From NCBI RefSeq assembly GCF_000330885.1, contig NC_020062.1, forward strand, positions 1,868,374 to 1,932,373: DNA of 64,000 nucleotides. The letters run 5' to 3'. Positions 8,417 to 16,693 of this stretch are shown in pieces (within the stretch, counting starts at the first letter, position 1; each line of letters starts with the position of its first letter). The notes under the pieces were generated by a model, which did not search any database, was not told the DNA's origin, and saw only the letters and a list, made by a program, of their open reading frames with translations. The translations under genes and the position numbers were made by a program. This stretch comes from Rhizobium tropici CIAT 899. Lineage in GTDB: Bacteria > Pseudomonadota > Alphaproteobacteria > Rhizobiales > Rhizobiaceae.

Positions 8417-9937
8417 TCAGAGAACCTCAGCGAGGAAGCGCTTCAGGCGTTCGCTTTGCGGATTGTCGAAAATCTGTTGCGGCGGGCCGGCTTCGACGAT
8501 GCGGCCTTCATCCATGAAGACGACCTGGTCGGCCACCCTGCGGGCAAATCCCATTTCGTGGGTGACGACCGCCATGGTCATCCCCTGGCGTCCGAGATTG
8601 GCCATCAAATCGAGAACGCCCTTCACCAGTTCGGGGTCAAGTGCGCTCGTGACTTCGTCGAAAAGGATGACTTCCGGATCCATGGCGAGAGCCCGGGCGA
8701 TGGCGACGCGCTGCTGCTGGCCGCCGGAAAGACCGGCGGGCCGATGGTCCTTGCGTCCGGCGAGCCCGACCTCGGCGAGGCGACTTTCGGCGATCCGGCG
8801 AGCCTCGCTTCTTGGCATCTTCTTGATCTTCGTCAGCGACAGCATGACGTTTTCCAGCGCCGTGTGATCCGGAAAGAGATTGAAGTGCTGAAAGACCATG
8901 CCGACGCGGCGGCGCAGGCTTTCCGGCTTCATCGACAGAATGCTTTCGCCATCGAGGTGGATATCGCCGCGCTTCGGCTCCACCAGTCGGTTCAGGCACC
9001 GGAGCAGTGTCGACTTTCCCGAGCCCGATGGGCCGATGATGCAGGTTACGGTGCCCTTTGCTATGTCGAGATCAATGCCCTTCAGCACTTCGAGGTCGCC
9101 GTAGGACATGCTGAGATCGCGGATTTGAACGGCCCCACCTTTGAAGCGCAAAACGCCGGGGACCTGAGCGCTCGAGGCCGCCTCGAGTTCGCCGACCTCG
9201 ACAAGACCGCTCGTCGCACCGGAACTGCGGCCCTGCCGCCCAAGACGCAGGTGTGCATCGATATAGTTGACCAGGTGCGTCAGGGGAACGGTGATGACGA
9301 GATAGAAGACGCCTGCCAGCAACAAGGGTGAGAGATTGCCGGTGACGACGGCCTGATCCTGGCCGACGCGAAAAATCTCGCGCTCCGAAGCCAGCAGTCC
9401 CAGAAAATAGACAAGGCTTGAATCCTTGACGTTGCCGATGAACTGATTGACGAGGGCCGGCAGGACGCGCCGTACGCCTTGAGGGATAATAATCAGCCGC
9501 ATCCCCTGCCCGTAGCTCATACTGAGCGCACGGCAGGCCTCCATCTGCCCGCGTTCGACGCTTTGAATGCCGGATCGGAAGATCTCGCCGATATAGGCGC
9601 CGGCGATCAGGCTGAGTGCGATGATCCCCAGCGGAAAGGGCGACGGACCGAAGATCTCGCGGCCGATACGGGCAAAGCCCTGGCCGATGATCAGGATCGT
9701 CACGATCGCCGGCAGGCCGCGAAATATATCGGTGTAGATGCGCGCCGGCAGACGCAGCCAGCGTGATTGCGAAATACCCATCACGGCCAGCACCATGCCG
9801 ATCACAACGCCGAGCACGGTGGAGGCTGCCGCCAGGATAAGTGTGTTCTTCAGTCCGACCGTGATCATGCTCGGCAGGACTTCGGCCATCGCATTCCAGT
9901 CAAGAAAGCTGCGCCGGAGGTTTTCAAGCCAATCCAT
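8417..9937 (-). CDS. Amino-acid ABC importer, fused permease-ATPase
   Basis: This 506-residue fusion joins a HisM/GlnP-type permease (residues 1-240) to a GlnQ-type ATPase (residues 262-506). The permease half has an EAA-loop-like segment EACRALSMSYGQGMRLIIIPQ. The ATPase half has Walker A GPSGSGKST (about 302), signature LSGGQQQR (about 403), Walker B VILFDEVTSALD and switch His in VVTHEMGFA. A 20-residue linker joins them. The two functions are normally separate genes; fused versions exist in rhizobia and actinobacteria. The gene lies between the binding protein and the FAD oxidase in one operon. As only one permease is present, the transporter is probably a homodimer. Confidence 0.93.
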   Translation of the reverse strand: MDWLENLRRSFLDWNAMAEVLPSMITVGLKNTLILAAASTVLGVVIGMVLAVMGISQSRWLRLPARIYTDIFRGLPAIVTILIIGQGFARIGREIFGPSPFPLGIIALSLIAGAYIGEIFRSGIQSVERGQMEACRALSMSYGQGMRLIIIPQGVRRVLPALVNQFIGNVKDSSLVYFLGLLASEREIFRVGQDQAVVTGNLSPLLLAGVFYLVITVPLTHLVNYIDAHLRLGRQGRSSGATSGLVEVGELEAASSAQVPGVLRFKGGAVQIRDLSMSYGDLEVLKGIDLDIAKGTVTCIIGPSGSGKSTLLRCLNRLVEPKRGDIHLDGESILSMKPESLRRRVGMVFQHFNLFPDHTALENVMLSLTKIKKMPRSEARRIAESRLAEVGLAGRKDHRPAGLSGGQQQRVAIARALAMDPEVILFDEVTSALDPELVKGVLDLMANLGRQGMTMAVVTHEMGFARRVADQVVFMDEGRIVEAGPPQQIFDNPQSERLKRFLAEVL

Positions 9938-10008
9938 TCAATTCCCCATGAAATTCGCGAGGCAGGCCAATGGCCGCCACCCAGCGCACTCGGACGGCGG
10001 CCGCAGCC

Positions 10009-10836
10009 TTACTTCTTGGGAAGATATTGGTTGGGCATCGGCGAGCCGGGGAACCACTTCTCATAGAGCGTCTTCCAGGTGCCGTCCTGCATCGCTTCGT
10101 GCAGCGCCTTGTTGAGCGCCAGACGGAAGGCATCGTTGCCCTTGTGGACGACGAAGCCCGCCGGTGCGTCGAAGGATGGGATATTCACCGCGATTTTCAG
10201 CGCGGGATAGCGTTCGCCATATTGCTTGGCGGCTTCATAGTCGAGGAAATGCGCGTCGATGGTACCGTTGTTCAGCGCCGCCACGGCGGAATTGTTGTCC
10301 GGAAATTTGACGAGGTCCGTGCCGGCAAAATTCTTTGTCGCATAGATCTCCTGCAGCGTGCCCTGCACGACGCCGAGGCGCTTGCCCTTGAGGCCGGCTG
10401 CATCCTTGATCGAGGCATCCGATGTCAGAACCGAGAGGTAGCCGGCGAGATAACCATCGGAGAAATCGACCGTCTTCTTGCGTGCCTCGGTCGTTCCGAT
10501 TGCGGCAACGGCGACGTCGAAACGCTGGTTGGCGACCGACGGCAGCAGAGCCGAAAACTCCTGGCCGGTGAACGTCACCTTGTCCTTGGGAAAGCCCATG
10601 CGGGAAACGACGTTCAGAAAGAGTTCGATATCGAAGCCGGTGAATTGGCCATCGGCCGTCGTGAAGGTGTAGGGCTTGGAATCTCCCATCGTGCCGACGC
10701 TGATGACGTTCGGATCGATCAGATTATAGGGATTGTCGGCTGCAACCGCTGGGACCGCGCTTGCTGCGACGAGGCAGGCCAGCAGGCCAGCGCCCAAGGG
10801 CACGGCAAAGGCCGAGAATATGGCAGATAGTTTCAT
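10009..10836 (-). CDS. Amino-acid-type solute-binding protein
   Basis: This 275-residue periplasmic protein of the polar-amino-acid binding family has a clear Sec signal peptide of about 33 residues ending at AVPAVAADN. The mature part carries family landmarks: [18 protein letters not shown], where the ligand pocket forms, [16 protein letters not shown], and DYEAAKQYG. It is the first gene of the importer operon and delivers substrate to the fused permease-ATPase 71 bases downstream. The paired palindromes at 10929-10962 lie upstream of its start and suggest repression by the divergent LacI protein. Confidence 0.92.
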   Translation of the reverse strand: MKLSAIFSAFAVPLGAGLLACLVAASAVPAVAADNPYNLIDPNVISVGTMGDSKPYTFTTADGQFTGFDIELFLNVVSRMGFPKDKVTFTGQEFSALLPSVANQRFDVAVAAIGTTEARKKTVDFSDGYLAGYLSVLTSDASIKDAAGLKGKRLGVVQGTLQEIYATKNFAGTDLVKFPDNNSAVAALNNGTIDAHFLDYEAAKQYGERYPALKIAVNIPSFDAPAGFVVHKGNDAFRLALNKALHEAMQDGTWKTLYEKWFPGSPMPNQYLPKK

Positions 10837-10928
10837 GTTCGTTCTCCGCTCTGAAGGATGCTCTTATTGGCATTCATGCATGCGCGCCCATCCCTCGCCT
10901 ATACATCGGAAAGAGGTCATCTGGACAA

Positions 10929-10962
10929 GAGACCGGTTTCACATTAAAAAGAGACCGGTCTC
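10929..10962. promoter_or_regulatory. Two LacI-type operators between divergent genes
   Basis: GAGACCGGTCTC at 10951-10962 is a perfect 12-base palindrome with the central CG of LacI-family operators. GAGACCGGTTTC at 10929-10940 is the same site with one change. Their centres are 22 bases apart, about two helical turns, on the same face of the DNA. They sit between the importer operon and the LacI-type regulator gene, so both promoters could be controlled from here. Confidence 0.72.
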
Positions 10963-11021
10963 ATTCATATTTGTTACCGTGAGATTGACCGTCCGTCAAC
11001 AACTCTTGTAATCGTCATCGA

Positions 11022-12101
11022 ATGGAAGAATCCCTCGCCTCGAAACGCTCCGTCACTGTCGCCGATGTCGCAAGAGCCGCGAATGTCTCAAAGGCAACAG
11101 CGGCGCGCGTGCTCGGTGGCTATGGCGTCGTCAGCGACAGGGTTCGCGAGCAGGTGCTAGCCGCGGCGACGGCACTCGAATATCGACCGAACGAACTCGC
11201 CCGAAGCATGACCACAGGCAAATCCGGCATCATCGGGGTTGTGGTCGGCGATATAGAGAATGCTTTCTTCAGCCTCGCTGTCAGAGGGATCAGCGATGTC
11301 GCACGCATGGCTGGTTTCAACGTCATCATCGCCAATTCCGGCGAGGAGATCGAGGCCGAGAAATCAGCCGTCGACCTGCTCATCGGCAAGCGCGTCGATG
11401 GATTGATCGTGACACCGGCACGATGCGACCGGATGGAGCATCTCCAGGATATACGCCGCGTCGGCGTGCCACTCGTTCTGTTTGACAGAACCATTCCGGA
11501 ACTAGGCGTCGATGCGGTCACCGGTGATGATTTTGACGCTGCCGCGAGCGCGACCCGCCATCTCATCGACATGGGGCATCGGCGGATCGCCTATATTTCG
11601 GCGATGGATGCTGAGAGCGAATTCCTTGACGATATCAGCAGCATTTCCAATTCCGCGGTGCGCGAACGCGTGGAGGGGGCTCTGAGGGAGCAAGCCGACG
11701 CCGGCATAGAGGAGGCTCGGCATTACGTGCGTCTCGGCGCCACGGACCAGCCGAAAACGGATGGTGTCGTCGAGCGCCTGTTGCAAGACGCAGCACCCCC
11801 AACCGCCCTCATCGCTTCGGACAGTCTCGTCGGCCTTAGAGTTTTCAAGTCTCTGCAGACCCTCGGGTTATCGATACCGCGCGACATCTCGATGATTTCG
11901 TTTCTGGACGCCGATTGGACGACCGTCACGACACCGCCGATCACCGTCATCGACCAGCCTGTCTACGAGATGGGCAAGGAGGCGGCCGAACGGCTGATTT
12001 CGCGCCTGAGCGGCAAGGACATTCCTGTCGGACGCGCTACCATAAAAACAAGTCTGATCCCGCGCGGATCAGTCGCCTCGCTGTCTCGCAGCGACCATTA
12101 G
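11022..12101 (+). CDS. LacI-family transcriptional regulator of the importer
   Basis: This 359-residue repressor has an N-terminal LacI helix-turn-helix (VADVARAANVSKATAARVLGG, residues 13-33) and the hinge sequence EYRPNELARSMTTGKSGIIGVVV. A periplasmic-binding-protein-like effector domain follows (ENAFFSLAVRGISDVARMAGF to the C-terminal DISMISFLDADWTT). It is divergent from the amino-acid importer and FAD oxidase operon, with two matching operators between them. Its ligand is probably the transported substrate or its product. The start at 11022 places the helix-turn-helix at the usual distance from the N-terminus. Confidence 0.92.
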   Translation: MEESLASKRSVTVADVARAANVSKATAARVLGGYGVVSDRVREQVLAAATALEYRPNELARSMTTGKSGIIGVVVGDIENAFFSLAVRGISDVARMAGFNVIIANSGEEIEAEKSAVDLLIGKRVDGLIVTPARCDRMEHLQDIRRVGVPLVLFDRTIPELGVDAVTGDDFDAAASATRHLIDMGHRRIAYISAMDAESEFLDDISSISNSAVRERVEGALREQADAGIEEARHYVRLGATDQPKTDGVVERLLQDAAPPTALIASDSLVGLRVFKSLQTLGLSIPRDISMISFLDADWTTVTTPPITVIDQPVYEMGKEAAERLISRLSGKDIPVGRATIKTSLIPRGSVASLSRSDH

Positions 12102-12243
12102 CGCTGGACTGACGCAACTCGGCCAAATCGCCCCCCGCGCCGGTATCGATCATTGCGTGCTCCTTTCGTTATATTCCATGCTCGACGGAACTTTTAGCTC
12201 GCCGATCGAGTTGCTTGGATCGGAGTTAGGAGGATCATCAGAC

Positions 12244-12534
12244 ATGGAAATGCAACGGTCTTTCGAACGGCGCCGGCCGACAAGAGGCGTCCCCTATAGT
12301 CTGGCGGATTTCCAGAAGAAATACGGACTCGATGACGCGACGGCCGAGGACCTGTTCGTTCGGTTCGGCCCTTCTTCGATCGAGCTTGATCTCCTCATGG
12401 CGGCGAAGCGCAAAACTCTTTCCTTCGATGACCTGACGAACGAGATGCCCTTGCGATCGGCCTGCCCGAAGGAAACCAATCCGTCTTCAGGAACGAGAAG
12501 AAACTTCAACGGCCGGCAACGAAGAACAAAATGA
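12244..12534 (+). CDS. Small hypothetical protein, possibly frameshifted
   Basis: This 96-residue protein starts at ATG 12244 behind an AGGAGG site at about 12228. The first 60 residues are soluble and look coding (YSLADFQKKYGLDDATAEDLF, then RFGPSSIELDLLM), faintly resembling the short helical DUF3606 fold of rhizobia. After residue 67 the frame turns basic and low in quality, while the next frame reads sensibly as IGLPEGNQSVFRNEKKLQ. A frameshift near 12445 is therefore suspected. A decayed DUF2934-like frame follows. Function unknown. Confidence 0.45.
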   Translation: MEMQRSFERRRPTRGVPYSLADFQKKYGLDDATAEDLFVRFGPSSIELDLLMAAKRKTLSFDDLTNEMPLRSACPKETNPSSGTRRNFNGRQRRTK

Positions 12535-12640
12535 CGAAAAGCGCCGCGAGAGCGCCTACAGGATTTGGGAGGAAGAGGGGTGGCCAGAGAGCTGCCATCT
12601 CGACAAGCGGCAATGGGAAGGAACCGCACTGACCACGACT
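12500..12640 (+). pseudogene. DUF2934-like remnant
   Basis: One frame encodes RRESAYRIWEEEGWPES followed by KRQWEGTA. This matches the pattern R-AY-IW-EEG-P-x8-H/QW of DUF2934 proteins, of which an intact copy lies at 52778. The frame has no start codon downstream of its last stop at 12434 and runs on into sequence antisense to the next gene without a sensible end. It looks like a gene that lost its start and end through frameshifts. Confidence 0.4.
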
Positions 12641-12699
12641 GTGCGACACAAATTCCTCTTAAGCTTCAGCCTCGGCGTTTTTGCCTCGAAAATTAGGAG

Positions 12700-13521
12700 T
12701 TATCCGACAGCTTTAGGGCGGCCAGCGCTCATCAGCTCGATAAGTCTTTCCAGACGAGTCACTACGTCACTAGTTTCCAAGAGTTGCTGCTGCCGTTCGA
12801 TAGTGATCGACAGCAACGGGGCGACCGTGTCGGCTAACAAGCTCGGATTTCCGATCGAAGGTAGGCCAAACCTGACCTTGGATCCCGGTGGAAGTGCAGA
12901 AAAGTCTACTTTGGCGTAGGTCTGGTACGCATCGAGAACCGCACGCGAAAGGGTCGCCGCCTCCGTCGACTGGTCGCGTTCATCGTCCATCGGCATAACC
13001 TCGGCCGCGAGGAACCCGTCGTCGGTCAAACGGACGATGCCCGTTCGCTGAAGTCCACGTACGGTAACTTTGAGCGTCCCGTCCACCTGTGTCTGGCAAT
13101 CTATCACGTTTGCTATGACCCCCACCGGATTGAGGGCTCTGAGAGTGCTTGGATGATCGTCGCTGCCATTTCTCTGGGCAACAACGACAACGCGTTGATC
13201 ACTGACAATGGCTCGTTCCACGGCTTGGCGGGTTTTCTCGCGCGCCACGAAAATCCGCGAGATCATGTGCGGAAACAGGACTAGATCCCGCATGGGAACG
13301 ATGGGGATGCCAGCTCCGGCTGACGCCGACCTACTGGCGGTAGCCAAGGTCGCGGACGGCTGGCTCGCTTTAATTCTTGCGGCTAAAACGTTCCAATCTC
13401 GAAAGCCAAGAATTCGAGCAACGAGTTCTTGGCTCTCACTGGTGGTGAACGCGACAGATTTGGCGTGAAGCGCTTCACGCAGCGTTTGGGCCATGACTTT
13501 GGCATCGCGGAAATCGCGCAT
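12700..13521 (-). CDS. Lon substrate-binding (LAN) domain protein with N-terminal glyoxalase-related domain
   Basis: In this 273-residue protein, residues 1-50 (FRDAKVMAQTLREALHAK and ESQELVARILGFRDWNVLAA) match a small domain found in proteobacterial glyoxalase-superfamily proteins. Residues 72-265 match the N-terminal substrate-recognition domain of Lon protease: GIPIVPMRDLVLFPHMISR opens it, and LNPVGVIANVIDCQ and TVRGLQRTGIVRLTDDGFL follow. There is no AAA+ ATPase or Ser-Lys protease domain, so it cannot degrade proteins itself. An adaptor or sensor role is possible. It stands alone on the minus strand. Confidence 0.75.
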   Translation of the reverse strand: MRDFRDAKVMAQTLREALHAKSVAFTTSESQELVARILGFRDWNVLAARIKASQPSATLATASRSASAGAGIPIVPMRDLVLFPHMISRIFVAREKTRQAVERAIVSDQRVVVVAQRNGSDDHPSTLRALNPVGVIANVIDCQTQVDGTLKVTVRGLQRTGIVRLTDDGFLAAEVMPMDDERDQSTEAATLSRAVLDAYQTYAKVDFSALPPGSKVRFGLPSIGNPSLLADTVAPLLSITIERQQQLLETSDVVTRLERLIELMSAGRPKAVG

Positions 13522-14100
13522 GGGATGATCCTTTGCGAAAACGAACGGAAAGCGTCAGGGGCTTGCATTGCTGACCCGTTCGTTCGGGCAAAGAGAGCCA
13601 TGAGCGGCTCGATACATTCACCGGACCCCGACGGGGCGCAAGCAGCAGGCTGTATCGACCTGGCACCAATTGTTTGCAGAAGCTTTGCTAACAGTCAATC
13701 CCTGGCTTGCCGCAGGTCCTTTTAGGTCGGAGCGACCGCCCCCTGTCGCAGAATATGGATTTCTGCGATAGCGCATGCCCCTTTCGCGCAAAACGGCCCT
13801 TGGTTCTGAGCCACGTGCCATCTTCGACTAAATATCAATCTTTTCAGTGGAGAGGCCTCGGCGGGCAGAGCATCCTGAGGCTGTTCTACGAATTCCATTG
13901 CGTGTAGGGCAAGTTCCCTATTTTCCGGCGTCATATGTTCTGCAGAGAACCCCCGGCCCGCCACGGCAATGTTATTCAAGACGCTAAGAATCTTCCTCCA
14001 TTCACGAACTGCCGGCACGCTGGCAGCTCACCGATTAGGATCTATGCGCCCGCTAGATCTCCATTCACCCGTTGCTGCGCCTGAGCTATTGCCTAGAAGT
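13522..14100. other. Poorly coding region with one possible small ORF
   Basis: No recognised gene lies here. A minus-strand frame at 13722-14018 (98 codons) contains plausible protein sequence such as MTPENRELALHAMEFVEQPQ and PAEASPLKRLIFSRRW, but it has no good ribosome site and no recognised family. It may be a remnant. The rest shows only short frames. Confidence 0.3.
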
Positions 14101-14523
14101 TCAGCCCTGCCATGGATCAACGATGATCACACCGGTTCCATCGAAGTCTTTGATATTCCGCGTGACAATAGTCAGACCATGGACCAGCGCCGTTGAAGCG
14201 ATCAAGGCATCGGCCTCGTTGCGACGGTCCGGAATGTGAAGATGAGCACAGCGCGTAGCGACGGCGTCGTCTATGGGCAGAATGCGATCCACAAATTCCG
14301 GGCGAACGCGGCTATCCATCCACTCTCGCAATCGAGCGCCTTGTGACGCATCGCGGCGCTGAACACTCAAGATACCGCGTTCGATCTCCAGGATCGTTAT
14401 AGCGGAGATGAAGAGTTCACCAGCATCCTGCGATGCAACCCATTGCGTGACGTTTGCATCTGCCTTGCCATCCCCAACCTTGCGCAGCTCGGAGACGACG
14501 TTCGTATCGAGCAGATACTTCAA
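14101..14523 (-). CDS. VapC/FitB-like PIN-domain toxin
   Basis: This 140-residue PIN-domain ribonuclease is probably the toxin of a type II pair. The acidic residues that bind Mg2+ are in place: D6 in YLLDTNVVSEL, E46 in TILEIERG, D105 in NEADALIAST, and D126 near TRNIKDFDG. Members of this family cut tRNA or other RNA when freed from antitoxin. The start overlaps the antitoxin stop by 4 bases, which couples their translation. The arrangement resembles FitAB/VapBC loci, which often persist as addiction modules on rhizobial replicons. Confidence 0.9.
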   Translation of the reverse strand: MKYLLDTNVVSELRKVGDGKADANVTQWVASQDAGELFISAITILEIERGILSVQRRDASQGARLREWMDSRVRPEFVDRILPIDDAVATRCAHLHIPDRRNEADALIASTALVHGLTIVTRNIKDFDGTGVIIVDPWQG

Positions 14524-14774
14524 GACAGATCGACCTCGCGTGTCGCGATTTTGGCTCTAGGCGTATCCACCTCAATAGTCGAAAGGCCGGGCATAGCGAG
14601 CGCGTCAACGAGGTTCCTGCGTTTCCCTGACAAACGCTCGAATTCGCTGTAGGTCATCAGGACGTGAGATGGCTTGCCGCGATCTGTGATAATCACGGGA
14701 CCGTTCTGAGCGGCCTTTTTAGCCTTGCTGACATCATGATTGACCTCTCTGCTGGACAAACTCGTCATGCTCAT
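14520..14774 (-). CDS. Phd/YefM-family antitoxin
   Basis: This 84-residue antitoxin starts at ATG 14774, set by GGAGG six bases upstream; a TTG at 14780 is less likely. The N-terminal Phd/YefM DNA-binding fold is visible in SSREVNHDVSKAKKAA and PVIITDRGKPSHVLMTYSEF. The C-terminal tail (about residues 55-84) would wrap the VapC-like toxin. It is the first gene of the pair, directly behind a palindrome that is the probable autoregulatory operator. Confidence 0.88.
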   Translation of the reverse strand: MSMTSLSSREVNHDVSKAKKAAQNGPVIITDRGKPSHVLMTYSEFERLSGKRRNLVDALAMPGLSTIEVDTPRAKIATREVDLS

Positions 14775-14785
14775 AGGCAACCTCC

Positions 14786-14805
14786 ATGTAGGTACGTTCC
14801 TACAT
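14786..14805. promoter_or_regulatory. Palindromic operator of the toxin-antitoxin operon
   Basis: The perfect inverted repeat ATGTAGG-6-CCTACAT begins one base upstream of the antitoxin ribosome site. Phd/YefM antitoxins repress their own operons from such sites. Here it would overlap the transcription start or leader. Confidence 0.7.
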
Positions 14806-15029
14806 ATAGAGTATCATTGATTTTGGGGCAATAGTCTCGCCGGCTGAGGTCTTGAAGAGATTTAAACCTACTACCCCTTACTCAGAAGGCTAAGTGATGT
14901 AGCACAGATCTCGGCCGAGCCATGTGAGCAACGCTTAGTCTTTTCTAATCAGTTTCAAGGATGATAGCCGGCAGGAGGGACATGAAATGAGAAGCAAGGT
15001 GGCGTGGACGAACAACTGCAACGCCTCTA

Positions 15030-15153
15030 AGGATCATGACGACGTCGCCCGATTTGAGAACAGGTAGAGTTGGCGTTCGACATAGGCTCGAAAGCACTGG
15101 CCATTGATCAGTCCGTCAAAGACACAGGGTGCAACGGCCTGGATCAAGACCGG
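15030..15153 (-). pseudogene. IS630-family transposase remnant
   Basis: Read on the minus strand, the fragment gives APCVFDGLINGQCFRAYVERQL, the central DDE-domain motif of IS630-type transposases (A-P-C-V-F/I-D-G-P-I-N-G). A shift of frame at about 15065 then gives VLKSGDVVMI, the expected next motif (L-x-P-G-D-V-V-I-M-D-N). Both ends are missing and the frame is broken, so it is dead. It marks a past insertion between the toxin-antitoxin pair and the nitrogen-compound locus. Confidence 0.6.
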
Positions 15154-15290
15154 TCTGCCAAGACTACTATCTGCTTCGTCGACTGAGAAGAGATGCGAAC
15201 CGCCGAGGCGTGGCGCTGGCAACCACCTCACTGCGGGGGCGACTACAGGGCCGCATCGCGCCGCGGCCGCCCCGACATCGGTTGTTTTCA

Positions 15291-16676
15291 TCAGTGCATT
15301 CTTGGACAGTCTACATTAGTTATTGCCTCTTCCAGCGCCAGAGCGGCCCCCAGCAACCGCTCATCATGGTTCTTGGGAGCCGACAGCAGAAAGCCGGCCG
15401 GCATGCCCGCTTCGCCCGCCCCGCAAGGCAGGGAAACGCCGCACCAGTCAAGAAAATTACCGATCGCCGTATTGCGCAGCGTTCTGCCATTGATCTTCAC
15501 GAACAGTTCGTCGTCGGCCTCCAGGGGGCCAAGCGCCGGCGCGACATGGGCAACCGTCGGATAGGCGACGAATTCGTTCGGCCCAAGCGTTGCGGCAACC
15601 TCCTTGATCAGTTGCTCACGCACCTTGAGCGTTTCCAGATAGCCGACCAGCGTCGTCTTCTCTCCAAGGCGCGTTCGCGCGACAACGCGCCGGTCCATGG
15701 AATCGGCTTCCGGTCCTGCCAGACGGCGGTGATGCAGCACGAAGGCCTCGGCAGTAACCAACGGCCCATACTCGGCCATCAGCTCAAAGAGCCTTTCGAA
15801 TGCCGGAAAGGCCACTCGCCGGATCTTAACGCCGGCGGCACTCAATCTCGCCAGCGTCGCCTCGAAAGCTGCAAGAACAGCATCCTGCGCATCATCCATG
15901 ACAATATTTGTCGGCACGACGATGGAAAGCCCGGCGACTTCGGCGCGCTCCACCTCGGGGACAAAGCGCCCACGCATTGCGGCATCGACCCAGATCGCAT
16001 CCTGGACGCTGCGGCACAGCGGACCGAGCGAGTCGAGGCTCGTCGACAGCGGAAAGACGCCGGCCATGCTGTAACGGCCATGGCTTGCCTTATAGCCGAC
16101 AAGGCCGTTGAAAGCAGACGGGATGCGCACCGAGCCGCCGGTATCCGTGCCGATCGCCACCGGCACGAGACCGGCCGCAACCGCGACGGCGGAACCCGAG
16201 GACGAACCACCGGGAATTCGCGGCACATCCGTTGCCAGCGGGTTTAGCGGCGTACCGTAATGCGGATTGAGACCGATACCGGAAAAGGCGAATTCGCTCA
16301 TATTGACCCGACCGACGGCCACCATGCCCGCCGCCTGCAGCGCCCTGACGACATCGGCATCGTCCTGCGCGGGCGCGGCATCCGCAAGCACAATCGAGCC
16401 GGCCGTCGTCGGCAGGCCGGCAATGGCGAAGAGATCCTTCCAGGCGACGGGAATGCCATCCAGCAGCCCACGCGAACGCCCCTCACGCAGCCTCTTGGAC
16501 GAAGCAGCCGCTTCCTCCTTCGCGCGCCGCTCCAAAAGCTGCGTGAAGATCGCCTGGTCCCTATAGGTCCGGATCGCGTCGAGGGTCTCCTCGGCCAGCG
16601 CGACCGGGTCGAGACTGCCGGACTGGATCAGGACGGAGAGTTGCGCGATCGATTTGCCGAGATGTGTCTTTGTCAT
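15291..16676 (-). CDS. Amidase-signature hydrolase, probable half-amidase
   Basis: This 461-residue amidase-signature enzyme has an intact Ser-cisSer-Lys triad: K80 in IPVAWKDLFAIAG, S158 in PGGSSSGSAVAV and S182 in TDTGGSVRIPS. The 24-residue spacing of the two serines is the family standard. It would hydrolyse a carboxamide to acid and ammonia. It is the last gene of a long minus-strand locus with importer genes and an imidase-like hydrolase, so it may open the half-amide made by that enzyme. This pathway step is inferred. Allophanate hydrolase (AtzF) is an alternative, but the extra C-terminal domain of AtzF is absent. Confidence 0.87.
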   Translation of the reverse strand: MTKTHLGKSIAQLSVLIQSGSLDPVALAEETLDAIRTYRDQAIFTQLLERRAKEEAAASSKRLREGRSRGLLDGIPVAWKDLFAIAGLPTTAGSIVLADAAPAQDDADVVRALQAAGMVAVGRVNMSEFAFSGIGLNPHYGTPLNPLATDVPRIPGGSSSGSAVAVAAGLVPVAIGTDTGGSVRIPSAFNGLVGYKASHGRYSMAGVFPLSTSLDSLGPLCRSVQDAIWVDAAMRGRFVPEVERAEVAGLSIVVPTNIVMDDAQDAVLAAFEATLARLSAAGVKIRRVAFPAFERLFELMAEYGPLVTAEAFVLHHRRLAGPEADSMDRRVVARTRLGEKTTLVGYLETLKVREQLIKEVAATLGPNEFVAYPTVAHVAPALGPLEADDELFVKINGRTLRNTAIGNFLDWCGVSLPCGAGEAGMPAGFLLSAPKNHDERLLGAALALEEAITNVDCPRMH

Positions 16677-16693
16677 AGCCCTTGCTCTCCTCT

